The position numbers and the translations under genes were made by a program. A model generated the notes under the pieces. It saw only the letters and a program-made list of their open reading frames with translations, was not told the origin of the DNA and made no database searches. Positions 7,016 to 13,687 of a stretch of DNA of 25,295 nucleotides are shown piece by piece. Numbering within the stretch: the first letter of the stretch is position 1; each line of letters starts with the position of its first letter. Source of the DNA: JAUVZF01 sp964539385 (GTDB lineage Bacteria; Planctomycetota; Phycisphaerae; FEN-1346); assembly GCA_964539385.1 (NCBI GenBank), contig CAZIJC010000056.1, forward strand, positions 1 to 25,295, in the 5' to 3' direction.

Positions 7016-7273
7016 ATGAATAAGCGACATGCCATTATCGCGGCCCTCGCGCTCATCGCGACGGGTCTTGTCGGCGTGGGCCTTGCAGCAAGCCTGACAC
7101 GGGTGACGCCCGCCGTCGGGTGCCAGTGTGGGGCCTGCACGTGCGCGGAGTGTACCTGTACCGACTGCACGCCGGGCGACTGCCAGTGTCCGACGTGTGA
7201 GTGCGGCGACTGCGCGTGCCAGGACTGCCGCTGCACCGACTGCGGTCCCGGCAACTGCACGTGCGTCGGGTAG
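7016..7273 (+). CDS. Small exported CxC/CxxC repeat protein, metallothionein-like
   Basis: This 85-aa protein starts at ATG 7016 with AAGGAG 7 nt upstream, a near-ideal ribosome site. Residues 1-25 form a signal peptide or membrane anchor (MNKRHAIIAALALIATGLVG). From about residue 36 onward there are 18 Cys in about 50 residues with a rhythm of C-x-C-x2-C-x-C-x2, broken twice by TPGD and GPGN turns, giving three similar blocks of six. Other residues are mainly Asp, Thr, Gly and Glu. This fits a thiolate metal-binding protein, but with an export signal, unlike classical cytosolic metallothioneins. A terminator follows. The gene is secure; the role is inferred from composition alone. Confidence 0.85.
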   Translation: MNKRHAIIAALALIATGLVGVGLAASLTRVTPAVGCQCGACTCAECTCTDCTPGDCQCPTCECGDCACQDCRCTDCGPGNCTCVG

Positions 7274-7296
7274 AACGGTAGACGCCGCAGTAAACC

Positions 7297-7333
7297 GAAG
7301 AGGCCCAGGACCGGTGTCCCGGGCCTCTTCTTC
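7297..7333. terminator. Bidirectional terminator between convergent genes
   Basis: GAAGAGGCCC (7297-7306) pairs with GGGCCTCTTC (7321-7330), and the inner GGAC/GTCC extends the stem. TTC follows on the plus strand and a short T-rich patch on the minus strand. It separates the Cys-repeat gene from the oppositely oriented sulfatase. Confidence 0.65.
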
Positions 7334-7351
7334 ACCCCCGTCCGGGATCTC

Positions 7352-8764
7352 TCAGTCCACCTCCGGCATCGGCTCGTCGCCGACGTCGGCCTGCAGGCGG
7401 TGCAGTTCGGCCTTCAGGTCCTTCACCAGGTCGGCACAGGCCGGGTCGCGGTACACGTTGTTCAGTTCGCAGGGGTCGTGCTCCAGGTCAAAGAGTTCCC
7501 ACTCCGGCTCGGTGGACTCGTCGATGGCCCCCTCCTGCCCGCAGGCCTCGCCGTAGTAGTAGATGAGTTTGTGCCGGCGGGTCCGGAGGCCGTAATGGGC
7601 GTAGACGTTGTGGTGCGCCTTGTGCATCCAGTATCGGTAGTACATCGCGGTCCGCCACCCGCCGGGCGTGCGGCCGGCCAGCAGCGGACGGATGCTCGTG
7701 CCCTGCATCGCATCGGGAATCGCCACGCCCGCGTAATCCAGGAACGTCGGCGCAAAGTCGAGGTTCAGGATCATGTCCGAGTTGAGCGTTCCCGGTTTGA
7801 TTTCGCGCGGGTAACGGATGATGAAAGGCATCCGCAGCGACTCCTCGTACATGAACCGCTTGTCGAACCAGCCGTGGTCGCCCAGGAAGAAGCCCTGGTC
7901 CGACGTGTAGATGACGATCGTTTCGTCGGCCAGGCCCTCCGCCTCGAGCGTATCGAGCAGGCGGCCGACGCCGTCGTCCATCGACGCCACCACACGCAGG
8001 TAGTCCTTGATGTACCGCTGGTACTTCCACTTCTTGACCTCCCGTGGCGCGAGGCCGTCCGGCGGCACGCCCTTGACGTCGCGCTCGTTCAGGTCGCGGC
8101 CGATGCGCATCGTGGCCGCCTCGGCCGCCGCAGCCCGGTTCGAGTAGTCGTCGTTGAACGTCTCGGGCTCGGGAATCTCCACGTCGTCGTACATGTGTGC
8201 GTGCCTGGCGTCCGGCTCCCAATGCCGGTGCGGCGCCTTGTGGTGGCACAGCAGGCAGAACGGCCGGTCCTTTTGGCGCCGCCGAATCCAGTCGATCGAC
8301 ATGTCGCTCACGAGGTCCGTCACGTATCCCTTGAAGACCGTCCGCTCGCCCGACGGGGCCATCTCGATCATCTCCGGGTCATGGTACAGCCCTTGCCCCG
8401 GCAGGACGTTCCAGTAATCGAAGCCCGTCGGGCAGTGCTCCGGCCCCACGCCAAGATGCCACTTGCCGATGACGGCCGTCTGGTAGCCGGCGGCCTGGAG
8501 CAGTTTCGGAAACGTCTGGAGGCGGTTGTCCATGTGGGTCGAGAGCGTCGTCACGCCGTTGATGTGGTTGTACGTGCCCGCCAGGATGACGGCGCGGCTG
8601 GGGGTGCAGATGGAGTTGGTGCAGAAACAGTTCTCCAGCCGCATCCCCCCCGCCGCGATGCGGTCCATGTTCGGCGTCTCGTTGATGCGGCTGCCGTAGC
8701 AACTCATCGCATGGGCCGCATGGTCGTCCGACATGATGAACAGGATGTTCGGGCGGTTGGGCAT
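7352..8764 (-). CDS. Sulfatase, S1 family, Cys-type
   Basis: The 470-aa enzyme should hydrolyse sulfate esters, probably on a sulfated carbohydrate. The active-site motif CTPSR lies at residues 53-57 within CTPSRAVILAG, the signal for conversion of Cys53 to formylglycine. Metal and sulfate-site residues are visible in MSDDHAAH (Asp13, Asp14), GKWHLG (Lys101, His103) and TSDQGFFLGDHG. Length and end match the family (C-terminal LFDLEHDPCELNN). There is no signal peptide: the chain starts MPNRPNILFIMSDD, so it is either cytoplasmic or exported otherwise. ATG 8764 has GGAGG about 11 nt upstream. It lies downstream of hypE in the same direction, 213 nt away, with hairpins in between, so it is probably a separate unit. 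The substrate cannot be told from the sequence. Confidence 0.92.
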   Translation of the reverse strand: MPNRPNILFIMSDDHAAHAMSCYGSRINETPNMDRIAAGGMRLENCFCTNSICTPSRAVILAGTYNHINGVTTLSTHMDNRLQTFPKLLQAAGYQTAVIGKWHLGVGPEHCPTGFDYWNVLPGQGLYHDPEMIEMAPSGERTVFKGYVTDLVSDMSIDWIRRRQKDRPFCLLCHHKAPHRHWEPDARHAHMYDDVEIPEPETFNDDYSNRAAAAEAATMRIGRDLNERDVKGVPPDGLAPREVKKWKYQRYIKDYLRVVASMDDGVGRLLDTLEAEGLADETIVIYTSDQGFFLGDHGWFDKRFMYEESLRMPFIIRYPREIKPGTLNSDMILNLDFAPTFLDYAGVAIPDAMQGTSIRPLLAGRTPGGWRTAMYYRYWMHKAHHNVYAHYGLRTRRHKLIYYYGEACGQEGAIDESTEPEWELFDLEHDPCELNNVYRDPACADLVKDLKAELHRLQADVGDEPMPEVD

Positions 8765-8797
8765 CCGTCATTTGCCTCCGTTCGTCCCGCGCGAAAC

Positions 8798-8821
8798 CCG
8801 CCGCGCAAGCGCGGCGGCTAG
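8798..8821. repeat. Palindromic element upstream of sulfatase (GGCTAG flank)
   Basis: CCGCCGCG (8798-8805), loop CAAG, CGCGGCGG (8810-8817) and then CTAG. This is the same 8-4-8 plan as the copies at 2727 and 3549. A separate perfect hairpin TTGGGCT-GCG-AGCCCAA lies at 8888-8904 in the same intergenic region. Confidence 0.7.
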
Positions 8822-8977
8822 TTACACTCGCACCCGACCAGCCACGTGAAAAAACTAGCCGCGCACGTAAGTAAGCGGCGCAACCCCTTGGGCTGCGAGC
8901 CCAATCAGTTGTCGCCACGGCATGCACACGCAAACGTGGGCATGGCACCCGACGGCAAAAGACTTACCTGACCCCGC

Positions 8978-10006
8978 TTAGCAAATCCTCGGCAAATCTT
9001 CGCCGTAAGGCATCTCCAGCACCCGTTCGCCGCCGATGCGGGTCCGCAGCGTCACGCGGGGGCCTTTCTCGGGTGCGGGCAGGACCTCGCCGATGACGGC
9101 GGCGTCGCGCCCTAAAGGATGCTCGCGCATGGCAGCCAGGGCCGCGCCGGCCTCGTCCGCCGGGGCGATGACCACGAACTTACCCTCGTTGGCGACGTTC
9201 AGCGGGTCCAACCCCAGCGCCTCACACGCCCCCGCCACCGCCGGCCGGACCGGCACCGACGCCTCCTCGATCCGCATTCCGACGCCGGCGGCCTCGGCCA
9301 GTTCGTTCACCGCCGCCGCCAGGCCGCCGCGCGTCGGGTCCTTCAGCGCCCGCAGGTTCCGAGAAGCGCCGAGCAACGCCTCGGCAAGCGGCCACAGAGG
9401 GGCCGCATCGCTGGCGACCGCCGCCTCGAACGCCAGACCCTCCCGCCTGCTCATGACGGCCACGCCGTGGTCCGCCAGCGTCCCGGAGACCAGCACCACG
9501 TCGCCCGGCCGGATGGCCTCGGCCCCAAGTTGGCGCCCCTTCTCGATAACGCCTACGCCCGCCGTGTTGATGAACAGTTTATCAGCGCTGCCGCGCTCCA
9601 CCACCTTCGTGTCGCCGCAAACGATCGGCACGGCCGTCTCGCGGGCCGCCCGGGCCGCCGAGTCCAGCACCCGCCCCAGCGCCCGGAGTTCCAACCCTTC
9701 TTCGATAATCAGCGCCAGCGACAGGGCCGCCGGCCTCGCCCCCAGGCACGCCAGGTCGTTGACGGTTCCCGCGACCGCCAGCCTGCCGATGTCGCCGCCG
9801 GGAAACTCCAGCGGCCGCACGGTGTAGGAGTCGGTCGTGAAGGCCAGGTCGGCGCCGTCGGTCTGGAGACGTGCGGCGTCGGCCAGGCGCGCCAACTCCC
9901 CGCTGCCATCGTCCGGGGCGAAGCGCGACAGGATCTGGCTGCGGATGAGGTCCATCATCCGCTCGCCGCCGCCGCCGTCCGCCAGAAGCACCACCTCGTC
10001 GGTCAT
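8978..10006 (-). CDS. hypE: Hydrogenase maturation protein HypE
   Basis: The 342-aa protein makes the cyanide ligand of the NiFe cofactor: HypF carbamoylates its C-terminal Cys and HypE dehydrates it with ATP. The chain ends PRIC, with that Cys as the last residue (342). Other HypE/AIR-synthase-like features are the N-terminal GGGGERMMDL (11-20), TTDSYTVRPLEFPGGDIGRLAV, CGDTKVV and DPTRGGLAAAVNE. ATG 10006 follows GGAGCGAG. No other hyp gene is here; HypF, C, D, A and B must be elsewhere. Unusually, it sits 21 nt downstream of a phage-type repressor gene in the same direction rather than with hyp or hyd genes. Confidence 0.95.
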   Translation of the reverse strand: MTDEVVLLADGGGGERMMDLIRSQILSRFAPDDGSGELARLADAARLQTDGADLAFTTDSYTVRPLEFPGGDIGRLAVAGTVNDLACLGARPAALSLALIIEEGLELRALGRVLDSAARAARETAVPIVCGDTKVVERGSADKLFINTAGVGVIEKGRQLGAEAIRPGDVVLVSGTLADHGVAVMSRREGLAFEAAVASDAAPLWPLAEALLGASRNLRALKDPTRGGLAAAVNELAEAAGVGMRIEEASVPVRPAVAGACEALGLDPLNVANEGKFVVIAPADEAGAALAAMREHPLGRDAAVIGEVLPAPEKGPRVTLRTRIGGERVLEMPYGEDLPRIC

Positions 10007-10027
10007 GGCTCGCTCCGCGTGTGTCGG

Positions 10028-10969
10028 CTACAGTTTCTCGTACCGCGCCGCCGCGCGGAACATGCCCTGGATCTCGCGGCGCTCCACGAACGTCGGGGCG
10101 CAACGTTCGTTGAGCGGTTGGAGACGGATGCGGCCGTCGTCGTCGAAGAACACCCGCTTGAACGTGCTCTCGCCGTCCACCGGCCCGCCCGTTACGGCGA
10201 ACCGCACGAAACAGTCGTCGCCCGATTCAACCGGCGCCGAGGGCATGAACACCACCACGTCGCCCTCGCGGTACTTCGGTTCCATCGAATCGCCCACCAC
10301 GCGGACCGCAAAGGCGTTCGGATCGGCCATCTCCTCCGGCACCGAGACGTACTCGTCCGCGACCCCCACGGGGTATTCCAGGTCGGTGAAGTCCTGCGGG
10401 TACCCCGCCGAGACCTTGTTGATGATGGGGATCGCCAGCAGGCGGCCCCTGCGGTCCTCCGGAGGCGCCTCGCCCCACTCCGCCAGATGATGGAGCAGGC
10501 CGCTGCGGTGCAGGGCGTCAAGGTCCAACGCCACGTCGCTCGGCTTCTGCGCCGGCGCCTCGTCCGGACACATCCCCTGATTCAACGGGACGTCGCCCTG
10601 CGCGCCGGCCTTGGCCACGAGCAGCGCGCGGATCACCTCCTCGGTCGCATCGAACATCCGGGCCATACGAACCTTCACGTCTTCTGGTAGTTCCGAGAGA
10701 CGTGCCCGCGGCAGCAGCGCCTTCGCGTCCAGGCCGAGGGCCTCGGCGATCTTGCGAATCTTCACATCGCGCGGCGGCGGGGCATAGCCCGTCTCGATCT
10801 GAGACAGATACGACTTGGCCATGCCCGTCGCCTGCGACAGCGCCTCCAGCGTCATGCCGCGCCGCTGCCGCGCTCGCCGGACCTCCTCGCCGAACGCACC
10901 CCCCTGCCGGCTCACAGCCAGCAGGCGGCGAACCATCTCGAGTTCCTTGAGGTTCTCCCTCAATCCCAT
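10028..10969 (-). CDS. XRE-S24 repressor, lambda cI/LexA-like, self-cleaving
   Basis: The 313-aa protein joins an N-terminal XRE helix-turn-helix (about residues 26-81, with LEALSQATGMAKSYLSQIETG) to a C-terminal S24 peptidase fold. All parts of the autocleavage machine are visible: the scissile Ala188-Gly189 in VSAGYP, catalytic Ser228 in GDSMEP and Lys271 in STFKRV. The Ser-Lys spacing of 43 equals that of lambda cI. It should repress until RecA-stimulated cleavage. ATG 10969 has GGAGG 6 nt upstream; the frame opens 45 nt earlier without a better start. It is divergent from an HTH gene across a 226-nt promoter region and lies 21 nt upstream of hypE, so read-through into hypE is likely. Confidence 0.9.
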   Translation of the reverse strand: MGLRENLKELEMVRRLLAVSRQGGAFGEEVRRARQRRGMTLEALSQATGMAKSYLSQIETGYAPPPRDVKIRKIAEALGLDAKALLPRARLSELPEDVKVRMARMFDATEEVIRALLVAKAGAQGDVPLNQGMCPDEAPAQKPSDVALDLDALHRSGLLHHLAEWGEAPPEDRRGRLLAIPIINKVSAGYPQDFTDLEYPVGVADEYVSVPEEMADPNAFAVRVVGDSMEPKYREGDVVVFMPSAPVESGDDCFVRFAVTGGPVDGESTFKRVFFDDDGRIRLQPLNERCAPTFVERREIQGMFRAAARYEKL

Positions 10970-11035
10970 CGTTCGCCTCCCTGGGGGCGCCCAAAACGCC
11001 GCTGCCCGACTCACCCCGGCCAGGCCTGCCCTATA

Positions 11036-11063
11036 AGTTTACCCTAGACCAAACATGAGTCAA
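11036..11063 (-). promoter_or_regulatory. Possible promoter of the repressor gene
   Basis: On the minus strand TTGACT (11063-11058) and TAAACT (11041-11036) are 16 nt apart, about 67 nt upstream of ATG 10969. The surroundings are AT-rich compared with the rest of the window. Confidence 0.45.
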
Positions 11064-11138
11064 CCCCAATTTTGGAAAATTTAGAAGGACCACGACGGGC
11101 CTGCGTTTGCCATTTACCATATTCGGCGGATTTTGTGT

Positions 11139-11167
11139 TTGACAAGTAGCAAAACTCGGTATATAAT
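11139..11167 (+). promoter_or_regulatory. Perfect-consensus sigma70 promoter, divergent from repressor
   Basis: TTGACA (11139-11144), a 17-nt spacer and TATAAT (11162-11167) match the consensus at every position. Transcription should start near 11174, leaving a leader of about 22 nt before ATG 11196. TTTTG (11131-11135) and CAAAA (11150-11154) form an inverted repeat around the -35 box, a candidate operator half-site pair for the divergent repressor. Confidence 0.8.
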
Positions 11168-11195
11168 ACGCCGGAAACTTCGACGAGCACCAAAA

Positions 11196-11759
11196 ATGTC
11201 GCCCAGAAGATGCACCACAGCCGATTTTGTGAGCCTTCTTGGTTTGCTGGATGGCAAAACACGCCGCCATCACCTCATTCGCCGTGATCTGCGCAGGGCC
11301 TGGCGGCTGCTCCCGCAGAGAGACCGATCTCTGCTTACGCTCCTGCGCCAGCGCGGAGCAAGCCTCCGCGAAGTCGCCGGCCTGCTCGGCGTCAGCAGAA
11401 TCACAGTCAGGCGGATGGCCGGGCGAGCCGTCCGCCGGGCGACCGATCCGGAGAACCTGGCCATCCTCGCGTCATGGCAACGCCTGAAGCCCGAGGAGCA
11501 ACGGCTGGTTTACCTTCATCGCTTTCTCGGGATGTCGCTGCGGCGGATCGCCCGGCCGGGCCTCGTCGCGACTTCCCCGTCCGGAAGCGGCTCAGGCGCG
11601 GCCGCCGGCGCCAAGTCGCCAAGGGCCGTGTGGCGGAAAATCCGCAGGAAGGTCCGTCGATGGGCCCGCACGAAGCAACCTCAGGAAGCACCGGCCCTGC
11701 CCCCTTCGTCACAGGCCTCGTCGCCTCCATCGCCGGAGGCGGGCTCGTCGGCGGGATAG
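11196..11759 (+). CDS. HTH regulator with sigma-region-4-like segment
   Basis: The 187-aa frame from ATG 11196 is the first gene behind the consensus promoter; no clear ribosome site precedes it. Residues about 50-80 form one helix-turn-helix (GASLREVAGLLGVSRITVRRM). Residues about 95-120 (LKPEEQRLVYLHRFLGMSLRRIAR) look like the opening of a sigma-70 region 4. The second HTH then dissolves into low-complexity sequence, whereas another frame just after a C-run near 11575 reads VRKRLRRGRRRQVAKG, as expected for its recognition helix. A one-base loss in the C-run is possible. The tail overlaps the ASCH gene on the other strand by 79 nt. In phages such genes control late or packaging modules. Confidence 0.6.
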   Translation: MSPRRCTTADFVSLLGLLDGKTRRHHLIRRDLRRAWRLLPQRDRSLLTLLRQRGASLREVAGLLGVSRITVRRMAGRAVRRATDPENLAILASWQRLKPEEQRLVYLHRFLGMSLRRIARPGLVATSPSGSGSGAAAGAKSPRAVWRKIRRKVRRWARTKQPQEAPALPPSSQASSPPSPEAGSSAG

Positions 11760-12043
11760 GTGAAACGAATGCGAAAGCACGGAACGTCGCCCAACCGGTC
11801 GCCGTACAGCTCTCGCAGTTCGGCGAGCAGCGACTCGCGCGACTCGAACCCGTCGAGCCTGGCATCCTCGTCCGTCAGATCTTCCGGGCTCACGCGCTCG
11901 AAGGCCGTGATCCGAATGCGGCCGAGGCCGGGGATGAACTCCCTCTGCCCAGGCCGCAGACGCCGCCGAGGCCACACGCGGACCGTCTGCCGCTTGACCC
12001 CCGACCGGACCAGGTCCAGGAACTTCTTCTTCAGCAGGATCAT
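11681..12043 (-). CDS. ASCH-domain protein
   Basis: The 120-aa protein begins with MILLKKKFLDLVRSGVKRQT, the start of an ASCH/PUA-like domain whose basic (G)xKxxT segment is a hallmark. Then come the RPGQREFIPGLGRIRI strand pair, the LTDEDARLDGF turn and ELRELYG, completing one domain of about 95 residues. The last 23 residues are a low-complexity acidic tail that overlaps the end of the HTH gene. ASCH proteins are thought to bind RNA or nucleotides, and several occur in phages. It starts only 16 nt from the start of the ABC ATPase gene on the opposite strand and has no visible ribosome site, so its expression is uncertain. Confidence 0.7.
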   Translation of the reverse strand: MILLKKKFLDLVRSGVKRQTVRVWPRRRLRPGQREFIPGLGRIRITAFERVSPEDLTDEDARLDGFESRESLLAELRELYGDRLGDVPCFRIRFTYPADEPASGDGGDEACDEGGRAGAS

Positions 12044-12059
12044 GGAAAGGAGAATACGT

Positions 12060-12827
12060 ATGGCCCTCTACACAATCAACCAAAAGTTTCAGGCCGCGCC
12101 CCGGCTTCCGCACGGGCCACCCAGCGACCACATGATCCAAGTCGCCGAGATGTTCGGCATCGGCCTCGACGAATCCTACGAGGTCACGCTGTACGAGGAC
12201 CTCACGCTCGACGTCCGTGCCGGGGACGTGGTCTTTGTGACCGGCCCGTCGGGCAGCGGCAAGAGTGTCCTCGTCGAGCGCCTGGAGCGGGCCATCCGGG
12301 ACGGGTCCGCCACGGCGGCCCTCGCCGACGGCCGGACGGACGGCGGCCGCGTTGTCAACCTGGCCGGCGTCCGCGCGGGCGACGAGGCGCCGGTCATCGA
12401 CCTCATGAGCGGCCCGCTCGAGGGCGCCCTGCGCCTGCTGAGCGCGGCGGGGCTGGCCGATGCGTTCCTGCTGCTGAGGCGGGCGAGGGAACTATCCGAC
12501 GGGCAGCGCTACCGGCTCCGCCTGGCCCTGGCGCTTGACGCCCTGCTTGCCCATACGGGCCCGTACCGGGCGAGTCGCAGCCGCGTGCCGACCTTGCGGC
12601 TGCTGCTGGCCGACGAGTTCTGCTCAACGCTCGACCGGCTCTGTGCCCGGGCGGTGGCGTACCGCGTCCGGCGGCTGGCCGACACGCACGGCCTGACGGT
12701 CGTTGCAGCCAGCGCCCACGACGACCTGGTGGAGGACCTGGCGCCGGACGTCCTCATCGTCAAGCACGCGGGAGACCGCGTCGAGGTGCACTACGCCGAC
12801 CCGGCGCGCGGAGAGGTGCAACCATGA
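12060..12827 (+). CDS. ABC-type ATPase (COG2401-like ATPase half)
   Basis: The 255-aa protein carries a complete soluble ABC ATPase: Walker A GPSGSGKS (62-69), signature LSDGQ (145-149), Walker B LLLADEF (181-187), D-loop STLD (189-192) and switch His220. There are no membrane segments and no permease nearby, so it is not a transporter subunit. Together with the next gene it matches, as far as I can recognise, the ABC-ATPase-plus-acetyltransferase proteins grouped as COG2401, here split into two genes. ATG 12060 has AAAGGAGA upstream. Its stop overlaps the GNAT start in ATGA (12824-12827), so the two are coupled. The biochemical role of this family is not known to me. Confidence 0.82.
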   Translation: MALYTINQKFQAAPRLPHGPPSDHMIQVAEMFGIGLDESYEVTLYEDLTLDVRAGDVVFVTGPSGSGKSVLVERLERAIRDGSATAALADGRTDGGRVVNLAGVRAGDEAPVIDLMSGPLEGALRLLSAAGLADAFLLLRRARELSDGQRYRLRLALALDALLAHTGPYRASRSRVPTLRLLLADEFCSTLDRLCARAVAYRVRRLADTHGLTVVAASAHDDLVEDLAPDVLIVKHAGDRVEVHYADPARGEVQP

Positions 12828-13687
12828 CGGCGCCGCACCCGCACCGGCGATGCACCCTCCTGGCGGGCATCCGTGTCGAGCGAGGCACGATGGCCGACTG
12901 GCAGGCCCTGGCGGCGCTGCACTATCGCAGCCACCACGCCGGCGTGATAGCCGACGTCTTTCGGATGGTGTACGACCCGAGCCGGCCGCGGAAGCGGCCG
13001 GGGGCGCTATTCGGCTGTGGCACGTTCCATCGCGTGACAAGGCCACCGGGAGCTTCCGCTCCCGGCTCGAATGACGCGGGGCTCGGCGAGGCCGGATTTA
13101 TCCTCGTCGGCGTCATCGTGGTCAGCCGGTCGGTCCTGTCGCTGGGCGGGCGCGACCGGGCGACGGGCGGCCGGTACCGCACCGCCGGGATGGGCCGCAT
13201 GGCAACCGCGAACTTGGTGAACCGCGAACTCCGCGTCATCAGCCGCGTGGTCATCGCGCCGAACTGGCGCGGGTTGGGCCTGGCCGGCCGACTGGTGGCC
13301 GAGACGCTGCCGCAGGTCGGCACGCCGTACGTCGAGGCGATGGCCGCCATGGGCCGCATGCACCCGTTCTTCGAGCGCGGCGGCATGACGGCGTACCCGC
13401 AACTGCCATCGCGCCAGGGCGAGCGTCTGCGGGCGTGCCTGGAGGCCGTCGGCATCGGCCGCTGCGACCGCCGAAGCGCCGAGGCCCTCGGCCGCGCACT
13501 CGACGCCCTCGCCGCGGGTCCCGCGCGTCTGGCCCGGCGCGAGATTTGCCGCTGGGCCCGGTCGTACCTGGGAGCCAAGAACCATCGGACCAACCGGCCC
13601 GACCAGCGCCGGATGCTGGAACTGGTGTCCCGGCATCTGGACTCGACGCCGGTGTACTATCTTTGGAGAAGGGAGGACACGCCATGA
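12824..13687 (+). CDS. GNAT-like acetyltransferase partner of the ABC ATPase
   Basis: The 287-aa protein has the acetyl-CoA binding region in RVISRVVIAPNWRGLGLAGRLV (about 137-158), followed by PYVEAMAAMGRMHPFFERGGM (168-188), which I associate with the C-terminal half of COG2401 proteins. Residues about 63-93 hold a Pro/Ala/Gly-rich insertion encoded by a palindromic element (13046-13070), placed before the strand GFILVGVIVV. The ATG overlaps the ATPase stop (ATGA), and its own stop overlaps the start of the next gene in the same way. Close coupling suggests ATPase and acetyltransferase act together, perhaps modifying a nucleic-acid or protein target during packaging or takeover; that part is inference. 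Confidence 0.75.
   Translation: MTAPHPHRRCTLLAGIRVERGTMADWQALAALHYRSHHAGVIADVFRMVYDPSRPRKRPGALFGCGTFHRVTRPPGASAPGSNDAGLGEAGFILVGVIVVSRSVLSLGGRDRATGGRYRTAGMGRMATANLVNRELRVISRVVIAPNWRGLGLAGRLVAETLPQVGTPYVEAMAAMGRMHPFFERGGMTAYPQLPSRQGERLRACLEAVGIGRCDRRSAEALGRALDALAAGPARLARREICRWARSYLGAKNHRTNRPDQRRMLELVSRHLDSTPVYYLWRREDTP
13046..13070. repeat. Intragenic palindrome (GGCTCGA flank) in GNAT gene
   Basis: CCGGGAGC (13046-13053), loop TTCC, GCTCCCGG (13058-13065), then CTCGA. It has the same 8-4-8-CTCGA plan as the copies in the ParB-like and terminase genes. It is read in frame without a stop. Confidence 0.75.

Noticed and set aside
7400..8821. Plus-strand frame of 473 codons opposite the sulfatase
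   Set aside because: Shadow of the sulfatase gene; the minus strand has the CTPSR motif and full-length homology features.
11474..12538. Plus-strand frame running through the HTH gene tail, ASCH and ABC genes
   Set aside because: Only about 25 codons near 11575-11650 look protein-like (possible frameshifted HTH); the rest is Arg/Pro/Gly shadow of the ABC ATPase and ASCH genes.
12060..12827. ABC transporter ATPase
   Set aside because: No permease or binding protein nearby, no membrane segment, and coupling to a GNAT gene point to a soluble non-transport ATPase.
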